Shown piece by piece: positions 1-10,116 of a stretch of 64,000 nucleotides of DNA. Source of the stretch: Adiantum capillus-veneris (Eukaryota; Streptophyta; Polypodiopsida; Polypodiales; Pteridaceae); contig CM043966.1 of assembly GCA_014529385.2 (NCBI GenBank), positions 94,987,587-95,051,586 on the forward strand, given 5' to 3'. The notes under the pieces were generated by a model. That model saw only the letters and a program-made list of their open reading frames with translations, was not told the DNA's origin and did no database searches. The position numbers and the translations under genes are program-made. Position 1 is the stretch's first letter; each line of letters begins with the position of its first letter.

Positions 1-155
1 AGCACACTAGAAACCGACTTGTGATTTGTGTGAGAGTTACCACATCAGGATTGATGATGTCTCTGAGAGTTGGCGATGAGGTCTGTTTGGTGTAGACCTT
101 GAGGGTCTTTTCTCTTTCATGTTGGCTCCATTCTGGGATATCTTCAGTGCTGCCA

Positions 156-599
156 CTATGATTTTTGGAGTGACTTTAATTTCCATTGTCTCATTGTCCA
201 TGCCCAATACTCATCCTCTTGAATGGTCTCTATCAATTGTTGTACTCTCTTCAAATCTATGGCCACTGCCGGCAAAGTAACAAAGTTCCATAAATTCACT
301 TTTTGAATCAATGTCCTAGTAGCTGACCTTTTCAAAAAATTCTTTTCTTGTTTAGGTATCATGATGACTTCCACCTGGCTGCCCTTGATATGTTTGTACT
401 TTCCCTCTTAGACCTGGAAAGCACATTCTTGTTGCACTTTTGATGTAATCCATGTGGTTGCATATTTTAGTGTCTCTTGTACTATTGTATATGGCTCTGC
501 ATTATCCACCATGACTTTTTTTGCTTTCTTCTTCCCTGGGGGTGCTTCCATTGAGCCCGTGTCCATAAGCAAGCATAAAATTGTAATCATTGTACTCAC
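156..599 (-). pseudogene. Unrecognised coding relic, possibly retroelement gag N-terminus
   Basis: A minus-strand frame of about 148 codons runs from an ATG at 599 to a stop at 156, broken by one in-frame stop at 408-410. The part after that stop reads like genuine protein: a basic stretch (KNFLKRSATRT), then a mixed helix-like segment (DLKRVQQLIETIQEDEYW). I do not recognise a family. The surrounding retroelement debris makes a gag N-terminal region the most likely origin, but this is inference. No ATG context, intron or promoter supports a host gene. Confidence 0.3.
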
Positions 600-999
600 A
601 TACCAATTTTGACTAAAACTTAAGCATGTACTTAGTTGAGCTCAATTAGTTCCCCATCTTGTTAGTTATGACATGAATTCAATGCATATGGATAATTGGG
701 GTCCTGACATGGAACCTATACAAAAATAGGCTTAACACCTTGAATGTGTGACCAATTGCAATGAGATCTTGAATATTATGAGTTTACATCATGCTTAAAC
801 CAACTGTTCCATCCATTGCTTCACTTGAGCCTTTCTTTACATTCTGCTCACTCTATTGCGTTAGAGTGAGAGATATCTGCACATTGTTAATTTCCAGTTC
901 TAGAATTGATTGAGAGTCTCCATTACTCAAGACCATACGCTTTCATAACTTCTAGCCCTATTGGATGTAATTTTCCCTTGTAGAAGACTCTGATTCACT
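600..999. other. No feature recognised
   Basis: This AT-rich stretch has no open frame with recognisable protein character, no simple repeat and no terminal repeat that I can see. Confidence 0.4.
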
Positions 1000-1295
1000 T
1001 TTCAAAAATTTCCCGAAGTAAACATGAGTCCATCCACCTCACATGTGAGTGGTTTGACTCCAAAATTTGTAGGGATAATTTTACAAGACCTGTAAGGGGT
1101 GTTCCCCATGGCCATTGGCCTACACCCCAACAATTGGAAGGAGACGCCGCTAATTGGTTCCAATCCTTGAAGAATGTGCGATTTGATACCATGGAGGAAT
1201 TCTATGAAGAATTCAAGCGAGAGTTTTCCAAGAGGGGATTAGAGCATAATTCTTACTCCGAAAATATCAGATTTGATCTAGTCGACAGGAGTTGA
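1000..1295 (+). pseudogene. Ty3/gypsy gag-domain fragment
   Basis: The forward frame ending at the TGA at 1293-1295 contains GDAANWFQSLKNVRFDTMEE followed by FYEEFKREFSKRG. This matches the usual pattern of the plant Retrotrans_gag domain: A..W...L....I..W..L...F...F. Gag forms the particle core of LTR retrotransposons. Only about 90 residues remain, with no start codon, zinc knuckle or LTR nearby, so it is an isolated relic. The reverse-strand frame at 995-1192 is its shadow. Confidence 0.6.
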
Positions 1296-1436
1296 ACTCA
1301 AGACCTGTTATTCATGAGGGAAATGGCATAACCAATCTATCACACTTCGGTGATAGAAAAGTTATACCATTTTTCTTCTTTTTTTATTGGCGTGCACACA
1401 CACCCACACACACACACACCTGAGAAGAAGAGAGTT
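1273..1436 (-). repeat. tRNA-derived SINE-like repeat, copy 1
   Basis: Read on the minus strand, this unit has a box A-like sequence (TGATAGATTGG, plus 1332-1342) and, about 33 bases further on, a box B-like sequence (AGTTCAACTCC, plus 1288-1298). That spacing and the surrounding GGTCTTGAGTTCAACTCC resemble the T-arm of a degenerate tRNA, as expected of a pol III-driven SINE head. A CA/TG-rich and A-rich block lies on its upstream side. Copy 2 is about 200 bp away in the same orientation. A decayed tRNA gene is the alternative. Confidence 0.5.
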
Positions 1437-1472
1437 TAATTTAACATCGTAGGAAACTAATTAAAGAGACCT

Positions 1473-1634
1473 AAAGATCTAGCCGATGAGGAGTTGAACT
1501 CAAGACTTGTTGTTCAAGAGGAAAATGGCATAAACAATCTACCACACTTGGGTGATAGAAAGGTTATACCATTTTTCTCTTTTTATTGGCACACACACAC
1601 CCACACACACACACAAGAAGAAGAGAGTTTTAAC
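1473..1634 (-). repeat. tRNA-derived SINE-like repeat, copy 2
   Basis: This is a second copy in the same orientation as copy 1, with the box B-like AGTTCAACTCC at plus 1490-1500 and the box A-like TGGTAGATTGT at plus 1534-1544. The CA-rich block and the sequence AGAAGAAGAGAGTTT are also shared with copy 1. The two copies differ by scattered substitutions and small indels, so the duplication is not recent. Confidence 0.5.
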
Positions 1635-1642
1635 GTCGTATG

Positions 1643-1789
1643 AAACTATCCCAAAAGATGTTATAGATTAGGTTAGATGTAGACTTACGTTAAATTAGAT
1701 TTAGGTTTATTTAAGTTAAATTAGATTAGATTTAGGTTTATTTTTAGTTAGATTTACGTTTGATTAGATTTAGGTTTATTTACGTTATT
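1643..1789. repeat. AT-rich degenerate tandem repeat (GATTAGATTTAGGTTTATTTA-like)
   Basis: Units resembling AGATTTAGGTTTATTTA recur at least four times with variable spacing between SINE-like copies 2 and 3. No coding potential is visible. It looks like a minisatellite that expanded between the two repeat copies. Confidence 0.45.
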
Positions 1790-1862
1790 TACCTGTTATT
1801 GAAGAGGGAATCGGCATAACCAATCTACCACACTTGGGTGATAGAAAGGTTATACCATTTTG
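1790..1862 (-). repeat. SINE-like repeat, copy 3 (partial)
   Basis: This partial copy keeps the box A-like TGGTAGATTGG (plus 1820-1830) and the conserved ATGGTATAACCTTTCTATCACCC side, but ends before box B. It has the same orientation as copies 1 and 2. Confidence 0.45.
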
Positions 1863-2465
1863 TTCTTTTTATCGTTTAAGATAAGGTTAGATTTAGATTT
1901 TCGTGTAGGCGCAACTCAGAGAGCCGCCGAGGCTTGTCAGAAATGGCAAGAAAATTTCCTGCGCTCACAGCCTCGACAGTCCATGAGGACCAACAATTCC
2001 ACCTGCATGTTCAATTGTTGCTACCATACAATAAGCCATCATGATCAACTAATGGAAGAGCAAATTGAGCCTACACAGAAATTAGTGATGCAAGATGACG
2101 ATTCCAAGGATCACACACACACACACACACACACCACATCCCGTCAAATCTAGAGTAAGAATTAAGTGCCTTGAGAAGACATCAGCTACATTGCAAGAAT
2201 GGAATACCTGCATGCTACAAACAAAGATCTAATGTGAAAAGATATTAAGATGCTGTGAAATGCTACAGCTAGAGAAGAGGCAAAGGGGTTTTGTCCACTA
2301 CATGCAGTATCATGTAGACATGGGTGTGTAGATTTCTTGTACCCACAAATATAGGCATTGGCCAATAAAGACGAAATTATAACCCGGTGGTTCTGATCTC
2401 TGTGCACCTCTAGACCGAGGTGTGCGGGGATTGGACATGACTAGAGAATGTGAGGTAGTTTACAG
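1863..2465. other. Spacer with a (CA)n tract, no gene recognised
   Basis: A short (CA)n tract lies at about 2111-2133. Open frames in both directions lack recognisable domains. If the CACTA element downstream was once complete, its missing 5' end would lie here, but no copy of its terminal sequence or of its subterminal GTCGCTAT motif is visible. Confidence 0.4.
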
Positions 2466-2468
2466 TGT

Positions 2469-2469
2469 G

Positions 2470-2553
<84 letters not shown>
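2469..2553. repeat. (GA)n microsatellite, about 85 bp
   Basis: An uninterrupted AG dinucleotide tract about 70 bp upstream of the CACTA transposase relic. The RE-repeat reading frame through it is an artefact of the tract. Confidence 0.95.
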
Positions 2554-2558
<5 letters not shown>

Positions 2559-2620
2559 TACGAAGAATGCCAATAGAAGATTAAATTTGTTGTCTAGGCT
2601 ATAAGATTTTTACCCTCATT

Positions 2621-5241
2621 ATGAGTAGTGATGAGGATGTGGGGCCGTCCAACCGAAACACTTATCTCTCAACGAGGATCTTATGTCGTTATAATCATTG
2701 CAAGCATGTTTTGCGACTAACAAGACGCGTTTCTTTGCAGCACGTTCGCGAATTTGGTGAGTTTGATCCATCTATTATAGATCGAGTTGTTGCCAATTAT
2801 AACTCGTCGGACTCTGACGTTGGCCAACAAGCAACAATCCTGTAACCCAATAGACGTGTTCGCAGGCGCTTTGGTCAAGCAGCATATGTGAGGCCACAAG
2901 ATGTAGCCTCTGACAGCTGGGGGGATGATCATGCAGACAACATTCCCAACGAGGCAATGTTTGAGCCCGAGATTGATGAAATGATCGAGACGATCATGGA
3001 TTTAGAAAGGCTTATCTATGATGATATGAAAAGTGAAGCCAATACGCCATTGTATAATGGAGCACGTGTGTCTAGATTGAAAGCACTCATGGTTCTTCTC
3101 AACATGCAGGCAAAGTATGGATGGAGTGACACTAGCGTCACAGCGCTTTTCAGGTGATCTATTACAATTAGTTTACTTTAATAAAACTCTAAATGTATAA
3201 TGATCTGATAGATTTTAACACAATTAGACCGTACTTTTATGTTGTGTAGATTGCTCAAAGAGCACATACTACCAGCTGATAATGTGATGCTAGATTCCCG
3301 AGAGGAAGCAAGAAAGATTTTGCGAAAGTTGGGGATGGATTACAATTTGATCGACGCTTGTCCTAACGACTGCATTCTTTTCAGAGGGGAATACATAGAC
3401 ATGGAGAAGTGTTTGAAATGTGATTCCGAAAGATATCGAGTAGATCTCCAAGGAAAAAGAATTCCGCAAAAGGTTTTGCGACATTTTCCTCTGCTTCCTC
3501 GCATCAAGCATTCCTTTGAATGTAAGTCCATGGCCGCCCTAGCATCATGGCATGAAGAGAATAAATCTTCAGATGGTGTGCTACGGATTCCTGCAGATTG
3601 TGCAGTCTGGAAACATATAGACGGAACATGGTCGGATTTTTCCAGGAAAGCTCAAAATTTGCGCTTAGGCATGGCTATGGATGGCGTAAATCCATTTGGT
3701 CAAAGATCAACATCTTACAGTGTATGGCCCGTTGTCATCGTCAACTACAAAGAAGGGGCACCTATGGCTAAGCTTGATTGTGCCGGGGCGATATAAAGTG
3801 AAGAATATGGATGTGTATCTTCGTCCACTATTGGAAGAGCTACAAAAATTGTGGGTTGGCATAGAAGTGGTGGATATGAGCCGACACATAGGTCGACGGA
3901 ATGCTTTGATCAGAGGCATTCTTATGTGGACCATGCATGACTATCGCGGACTAACAGAATGCTCAAGTGATCTGTTTACACTCCTCACTCAGACATTGTA
4001 AATCTTGGTTTTTCTCAAGCTGATCTATTATCATGTGTATACATGCAGGGCTTCAAACAAGTGGATACAGAGCATGTGTCACATGTGGACCTAGACCGAA
4101 TGCACGTTGGGCGCCCTCCTTGAAGAAGAAAATCTACGAAGGTCATCAAGCGTATCTTCTAGAGAATCATGTGTTACGCGACGGCTTTTTGGGAAGAGAG
4201 CCACCGAGGATGTCTGCACAAGCCTGGTTAGAGCAGAAGGACATGTGTGATGAGGGATTGCCCCCAGGCATGAAGAGACTATCTCTATGGTACGAATTAC
4301 CATACTGGCCCCGACGCATGATCACTTACTTACTCGATCCAATGCACATATTCAAGAATGTGGGTAATCTACTATGGGACCATCTGACCGGCAAGAAAGA
4401 TACTTTGGGAGCCAGAGTTGACCTTAAAAATGTGGATTTTATGGAGAAATATTGGCCGCGTGACAGCATCCGGATGGATCGATAAAACTCCCTAAAGCAC
4501 CATGGATTTTCACAGGAGCCCAAGAACGCAAAGTAAAAGAGACCATTCGATCTTTGCGGACCCCCACTGGCATAATGCACTCGCTCCAAACGTGTTTTAC
4601 TAAAGAAGGAAAGCTTACCGGTTTGAAGTCGCACGACTGGCATAAAATGTGTCAGGTATGTTCATAGTGGAGTATATCATAGTGGGAATTGTGTAACAAA
4701 TTCGTGTGTGTACTTTAATATCATTGTTGCACGTGTTTTGCAGTTTATTTTACCGGTTTCCATTGAGGGATGTTTGTCTCTTGACGTCCGTAACACAATC
4801 TACAAACTTGCGAAGTTGGTGCAATGGATCTCACAAAAGGAGATCAACGTAGACTCCATACCATTCGCCAAACTAAACGCTGCGGAGGTTGTGTGCATGT
4901 TAAAGAAGCTCTCATGTAAGTTATGTGGCTCTAGCAGGTGATATTTCATCCTACAAAGTCTGCATCAAACTGGTGGTACGTCATAGAGGTAGCCCTTCGT
5001 AGTGCACGGACGTATGAAGGCTACCATGTGCCAATCACAGTGGCATCAATGGAGGAGATCGGAGAAGATGCTTAGTCAGAAGCCGTGGAGGTGGTTCCAG
5101 ACAAACATCAAGATGCTACTCTCTATGGGGTGCATGCAGAGGATCTACAAAATGAAATAGAGGACATCTGTTTAAACGGAGAGCTCTATATAGATATAGG
5201 AAGTTATGTTGAGCTATGCGAGGATGAGAGAGAGATCTCTT
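2621..5241 (+). pseudogene. CACTA TNP2-type transposase (Transposase_21), disrupted
   Basis: The cut-and-paste transposase of En/Spm elements. The conserved core reads GMAMDGVNPFGQRSTSYSVW near 3670-3725, then MDVYLRPLLEELQKLW, GLQTSGYRACVTCGP and LDPMHIFKNVGNLLWD, as in Transposase_21. Inferred GT-AG introns are 3154-3249, 3967-4048 and 4656-4743; joining their exons preserves the domain order. Damage includes an in-frame stop at 2843-2845, a frameshift with loss of a few residues near 3750, another frameshift near 4480, and an apparent internal deletion near 4935. A C-terminal piece (PTKSASNWWYVIEV, then an acidic tail) follows that deletion. The gene cannot make an active enzyme as it stands. 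Confidence 0.85.
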
Positions 5242-5283
5242 AAAGCCATAAATATTGTATTTGAACAATTTTGCTCCTATTTG

Positions 5284-5288
<5 letters not shown>

Positions 5289-5369
<81 letters not shown>
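5289..5369. repeat. (TC)n microsatellite, about 80 bp
   Basis: An uninterrupted CT dinucleotide tract immediately after the transposase relic. The flanking phrase TTTTGCTC/ACATTTTGTAAAAACTCT appears both before this tract (5268-5290) and again at 5514-5541, so a block of about 240 bp containing the tract was probably duplicated. Confidence 0.9.
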
Positions 5370-5372
<3 letters not shown>

Positions 5373-5675
5373 GATTGAAAATTCAGAGTTATGCACCTGC
5401 CTCTTCCATCACTCAAGTTTAATAGAAGAAGAACGCTTTCTGTTGTTGCTAGCCTTTGAACATTCCAAAGCTACAAGCACCTTCAAGTTCTTGTACGACT
5501 CTCTGTTTTGAACAATTTTGCTACATTTTGTAAAAACTCTGGCTCTCTAAGTATTTGCATCATTGCGTCATTGTATTTATATGCATCATTGCGTCATTGT
5601 ATTTAATGGTCTTTGCATCCACTCCAGGTATGTATGCTCTAGGTATGTTCTCACAAGCAGAGATGACGAGCACCT

Positions 5676-5690
5676 CTCTCTCTCTCTATC

Positions 5691-5770
<80 letters not shown>
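5676..5770. repeat. (TC)n microsatellite, about 95 bp
   Basis: A CT tract with two CTAT interruptions near its start and one near its end. It separates the two CACTA genes and creates artefactual leucine-serine repeat frames. Confidence 0.9.
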
Positions 5771-5774
<4 letters not shown>

Positions 5775-6047
5775 CTTGTCCATGTTTTCTACTCCATTCA
5801 TTCAATATTAAGTTTAAATGTTCCTGTGTTTAATGCAAGTATGGATGATGAGGAGTTTCTTTCTTCTTTGTCACCCTAGCAGAGACAGTGGTATGTGGAG
5901 CATCATCGCTCTGGCGCACCATCGTGCGTTCCTACTCCATCCACATCTCCCTCTGTTTCGGGGCATTCAGCGCGCTCCGAAGCTTCGGTGTCGATGAGAC
6001 GATCTTCACATGTCTAGGTGTCGACTCTCTAGTGGTGGCGGTGGTGG

Positions 6048-7151
6048 TTGTTGTGGGGATGCCACCATCGATTCTTAGACACTGCCTCGTGTTCGATGAG
6101 GCTCTTTACCCTCCCCTTCTTTGCCAGTCCCGACACCAGCCACGACATCGCCATCGACACCAGGTTTTGTGCGGCTAACTGCCGTTCCCCGCAGCTACAC
6201 ACCACTAGCTACTCCTCCAGGAGTCACTCCAGTGGACACTCCTCACTTCGGGGCTCAGACTCTAGTGGAGACACCTGGCATCCATACCCCGTTGACATGC
6301 CGCTAGAGACACCTGCCGGGACACCCAGGTTCACACGTCAGCGGCGAGAGGGCTTGCCTTACTCCGTCAACTTCAGCGGCGCCATCATCTTGGATGATGA
6401 AGACAAGAAGGTGATTTTGCGCATGCGCGGTCTTTGCTCTCAGGTGTTTAGACACTACATACTAAACACTTGGAGTGAAGTACGGAATGAATTAAAAGAC
6501 AGAGTCATCAACATGCTTCATGATGAGTTTCCTGTTCCAACACGGGATGACTGCTTCAATGAAGATGTGATGAAGGTTCAAATGCGCGAATACTGCAAGC
6601 ATAAGTGTTCCGAAGTGCAAAAAGCAATCAAGCATGGGTGGAGCAAACCAGATTGGCTAGCCAAAGAAGATTGGAAGAATGCGAAGAAAGAAGCACACAC
6701 GAATCCCGACAAGTGGAAGCAACAAAAGGAGGTAGCCAGAGCGCGAGTAAAGGCATGGAGCTCGCACCACGTGGGGAGCGACGGGTGGACATCATTTGAG
6801 GCCAATTTTGTAAGTGTTTTCGCATTGCTCTCTATGTTTGATAGTTTAGGGTTTATGGGATTTTAAATTCTAACATAATGGATTCTTTCTATGTTTTGAC
6901 AATGGTCGTTTACAGGACATGATCCCACACCGTACGAGCGTGAGTATGCAGGCAGGAAAGGCTTAAACGCCCTTATAGACATCCTGAGTTCTTGCGGCGG
7001 CATGGTTAGTATTAGGGTTTATTCTTTTCTATTTATTGTATTGTTTTATAAACGTCGCTATATGTTTATACTTACAAAAAGCTATCTTATTGTTTTTTTT
7101 TTGCAGAGTCCGATAGATAAGTCGCTTGGACGCGATGAGACGTCTGATTAG
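6048..7151 (+). pseudogene. CACTA accessory gene, Ptta/Transposase_24-like
   Basis: The 6048-6866 frame encodes a proline/serine/threonine-rich N-terminal part and then a basic helical domain (VRNELKDRVINMLHDEF; about 40 residues on, CKHKCSEVQKAIKHGW) of the type found in the second gene of En/Spm elements, which binds element ends. A likely intron starts at 6810 (GTAAGT) and ends at the AG at 6915. The next exon carries the family-like HDPTPYEREYAGRKGL, but in a frame one base off the simple splice product, so a frameshift or alternative splice is needed. A second intron (7005-7106) leads to the stop at 7149-7151. The true start is uncertain, because a PT-rich frame overlaps at 6121-6306. 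Confidence 0.65.
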
Positions 7152-7525
7152 ACGACATCAGTTTAGCCATAGCTAGATAGCATTAGTTTCTTTTTATCAT
7201 AGCTTATGTATCATGAGACGACTTTTATACGTCTTTTTGAAAACCATGTATATTTTCTAAATAATGAAAATGGTTTGTAACTATTACATTTGCAAAGATT
7301 AACAATCAAGTGATTTTTCTTTCATCAATTCACACTTGTCAGTTTTGTATCTTTATTTTGCAAACAATATGTACTATGGATGATGGAGTTAATGATTATA
7401 TTGTCTTGTGGGTGACTATTTTGGGTCTATATTTACCTTTGTACTTTTTTTCAAAGGTAAATAGACAAATGAAACATTCTATATGGTTGATTGAATGCCC
7501 TGCCACCAAATGTTTTTCCTCTCGG

Positions 7526-7738
7526 GCGTCGCTATGACCGTCGCTATGTAAGGCTCTGCAGTGTCGCTATAATCGTTTCAATTGATGGCTCTGTAGCGTC
7601 GCTATAGTCATCGCTATATAGCGACGTTTATAGCGACACATATAGCGACTGTCATAGCGACGCTGATAGAGACGTCCCCGTATCGACGCTCATAGCGACG
7701 CCGGGGGTTATAAAAACCCAGTGTATTTTCGTCGCTAA
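7526..7738. repeat. CACTA subterminal repeat array (GTCGCTAT / ATAGCGAC)
   Basis: About eleven copies of GTCGCTAT or its inverse, in both orientations, within about 210 bp of the 3' terminus. In CACTA elements, subterminal motifs like these bind the element-encoded accessory protein during transposition. The head-to-head copies at 7609-7626 form a palindrome. One isolated copy also occurs in the second intron near 7053. Confidence 0.8.
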
Positions 7739-7754
7739 AAGTGTCACAAGAGCA

Positions 7755-7771
7755 CACAGCCTCTTGTAGTG
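7755..7771 (+). repeat. CACTA 3' terminal inverted repeat
   Basis: The sequence is the inverse of CACTACAAGAGGCTGTG, so the element ends exactly at 7771. A partner TIR was not found, so the usual 3-bp target duplication cannot be tested. Confidence 0.75.
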
Positions 7772-7896
7772 CTTGTCCATATGGAAATGTTACAACACCT
7801 TGTCAATATACTCTTCCTGAGATAAGTAAAGCATCCTCTTTGACCTATCTCACTGGATACGCATACCCAGTATATGACTTGCCTAGCCAAGCACTA

Positions 7897-8167
7897 CCCT
7901 AGCTTGCCTAAGGTCAAAGGACTTTTAACACTAACCTTTGGAGGTCTTTAATGAAGCTAACCCTAAGGTCTTTAAGCTCCATTAGCTAGCATTTCTCTTT
8001 GACATACCATCTCTCATTTGGACCCCTTTAACTTTGGCCCCGTGCTGAGATAGATCCATAAGCACATGTCTATATTCTAACCCTCGTTCTTGTTTATTCT
8101 CCCACATTGAATGATCAGTTTAATATGAGAAAAAATTTTGGGCTAGTTAGGTATTACATTCATGACA
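7897..8167 (-). repeat. Element 1 3' LTR, truncated
   Basis: Nearly identical to 14430-14703 of the 5' LTR, beginning at CTAGCTTGCCTAAGGTCAAA and ending in GACA (TGTC at the element's own LTR start). About 1.3 kb of LTR is missing. The break near 7897 has no transposon signature. Confidence 0.85.
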
Positions 8168-8180
8168 TTACCTCACTCTT
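8168..8180 (-). other. Element 1 polypurine tract
   Basis: On the minus strand, AAGAGTGAGGTAA lies immediately upstream of the 3' LTR start. The same position in element 2 reads AAGAGAGAGGTAT. This is the expected primer for plus-strand DNA synthesis. Confidence 0.6.
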
Positions 8181-8189
8181 GAAATCATA

Positions 8190-9500
8190 GTCGTCCTCGA
8201 CTATGATGTAGAAGAGGTAAAGCCTTAGTTTCTTAGCGGGTAGAGGATCCCTTTTTACCCTACAACATCATTCCAAGATTGATGACTAATCCATTAGGTG
8301 CTTGGGAGACGTAGCTGCTGCAAACATGTCTAATCCTTAGTCCATTTTATTCTCCCAAAGTAGAGTGACAAATTCTACTTGGTGTTTGAGAGACATCATC
8401 ATCACAAACATGATTCTAAGCATGCATACTATTTAAATTTGTGTACAATAAAAAGAGAACTAGTCTTAGAAGACCAAAACATTGGTCATTTAAAGGAAAC
8501 ATGTACATTTGCTTACTCTAATATAGCATTGTAAGCATTTTAGAAACTTTTTTTCTTTGTTGAGAGATGGATATAGCCTCCTTAACATTTTGGAAAGATT
8601 CTTATAGGTCACGACTATACTCATCAGCAATGAAGATCTTCCCATGTACTTTAAGTAGCAAAGGGACTTTTAGGTCTTCCCTCTATGATCTCAAAAGGTG
8701 CCTTTCCCATAGTAGTATGGACAGTATTATTGCACGCATACTCTACAAGGGGTAAATACTTCTCCCATTGTGAGCATTGATCTACTTCCGTAACTTAAGT
8801 CTATAGTAGATCGAGAATTGTAAGATTGGCTATCTCACTTTGGCCACCCGTTTGGGGTGACAGGCCAAAGAGAAATTTAATCTTGTACCTAGATTTTCAA
8901 AGAGATCCTTCCATGGTCATTCTAGGATCTCTATATGACATGATGGATGTTGGCAATCCATGGTGTTTGAAAATTTGAGATATGAAGAGAGTTGCCATTT
9001 TGTGTGCCTTAGTAGTCTTTTTGACAAGAATAAAGTGTGCTTGATTGCTAAACCTGTCGACTATTGTCCATATTCTCGTATTCCCATGGATAGACTTAGG
9101 TAATCCATGGATATACTCTCCCATGGTGAATTGGAGATTGGCAATGGCTGGAGTAACCCAGGTTTCTTCCCTCTATCATACTTGGTCTTTTGTTATACGA
9201 CACATTTTGAAACATACTCTTGTATGTCCACTTTTATGGTAGGCCAATAGAAGCACGTCTCTACTCCTTGAAGATTAGGTTGAATGCCTCTATGCCACGC
9301 ATAGGAAGGAGCATGAGATTCATACATGAATTTCTTGAAAAGGGAGTGAGTAACACATAGCCTGTTGCCATGGAGAAAATAACCATCCTACAAGGTGAAT
9401 GGTTCTTCTTTCTTCCCCAAAGAAGGGTTGACATTATGTCTTTAAAGCCAGGGTAGTAGCATACTCATCTATCATAGAAGATAGATGATGGTGAGTTGCT
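8190..9500 (-). pseudogene. Element 1 integrase with C-terminal region, broken
   Basis: Integrase inserts the retrotransposon cDNA. Minus-strand frames show the core around TRIWTIVDRFSNQAHF (near 9060) with DPRM downstream of it, then in other frames GKAPFEIIEGRPKVPLLLK-like sequence near 8650. The zinc-binding region, close to ESHAPSYAWHRGIQ, lies near 9290. Frameshifts and stops separate the pieces. The intact-looking homologue is in element 2 (39254-40733). The forward-strand frame at 8567-8755 is a shadow. Confidence 0.75.
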
Positions 9501-9589
9501 ATAGAGACCGCATTGACTCTTGGTCCTTGTGAAAGTGCATCAACCACTTGATTGTGCTTATTAGCAATGTGAGCACTATAAAAATAAAA

Positions 9590-9901
9590 TTACAAAATAA
9601 AATTTTCCCACCTCATTTTTTTGTTAGAAAGCTTGGTTTGCGTCATGAAGTACTTGAGACTTTGGTGGTCCGTTTGCAAAATAAATGGAGTCCCCAATAG
9701 ATAGTGCTTCCATGTGTCTAGGGCATGTAAAACACCTAGAGGCTCAATTTTGTATATGCCTAAGACTTTTTCATTGGCATTGAGCCTTTGGCTCTCATAT
9801 TCTATGGAATGCCCTTCTTGAAGCAAAACTGCTCCAAGGAAATCACCACAAGCATCACATTGGACCTCAAATGGCTTTGAGAGATCGAGAAGCATAAGCA
9901 C
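9590..9901 (-). pseudogene. Element 1 RNase H domain
   Basis: Minus-strand frame with PFEVQCDACGDFLGAVLLQE and QTDHQSLKYFMTQ, the signature of the Ty3/gypsy RNase H that removes RNA from the RNA-DNA hybrid. The first acidic residue of the motif (CDAC) is present. The frame is isolated from RT by stops between 9902 and 10116. Confidence 0.8.
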
Positions 9902-10116
9902 TGGCTAGGAGGTAAGCTTCTCTTTGAGCTTTTCAAAAGCATTTTTCTCTTTAGTAGGCCGTGAGTACTTAATGCTCTTCTTTTAATTCATGTAATTTTC
10001 CTGCTATTTGAGAGAATTTGGCTATGAAGCACCTATAGTATGCACACATACCAATAAAGCTTCTTCGTTCAACTTTGATGGATCTATATGGATACCATCT
10101 TGAGTGATAATATGAC

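Larger units (their letters stand above)
2600..7771 (+). mobile_element. CACTA (En/Spm-type) DNA transposon, 5' end not found
   Basis: A plus-strand element with the two genes typical of plant CACTA transposons: a TNP2-type transposase relic (2621-5241) and a Ptta/Transposase_24-type gene (6048-7151). Downstream is an array of GTCGCTAT/ATAGCGAC motifs, and the element ends at 7771 with the inverse of CACTACAAGAGGCTGTG. CACTA is the diagnostic terminus and CACTACAAGA is typical of the superfamily. No matching 5' terminus or subterminal array is visible upstream, so the left boundary is approximate. Three long TC/GA tracts sit within or next to it. Confidence 0.85.

Noticed and set aside
1273-1634. 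Functional tRNA genes
   Set aside because: Box A/B-like motifs are present, but no acceptor stem or anticodon stem closes; a SINE-like relic fits better.
2422-2604. Open frames made of RE, ER, SL or LS dipeptide repeats here and at 5555-5833, 28132-28416, 29142-29841, 33163-33438, 51193-51516, 58788-59116, 59365-59655 and 59880-60161
   Set aside because: They are translations of (GA)n/(TC)n tracts, open in several frames on both strands with no other protein content.
7526-7738. CRISPR-like array
   Set aside because: Repeats are 8 bp, in both orientations and irregularly spaced, next to a CACTA terminus in a plant-type genome; they are transposon subterminal repeats.
8567-8755. Plus-strand ORF as a host gene (and similar plus-strand ORFs at 9045-9242, 10490-10696, 39657-39932)
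   Set aside because: Each is the antisense shadow of integrase or RT coding sequence of a minus-strand gypsy element.
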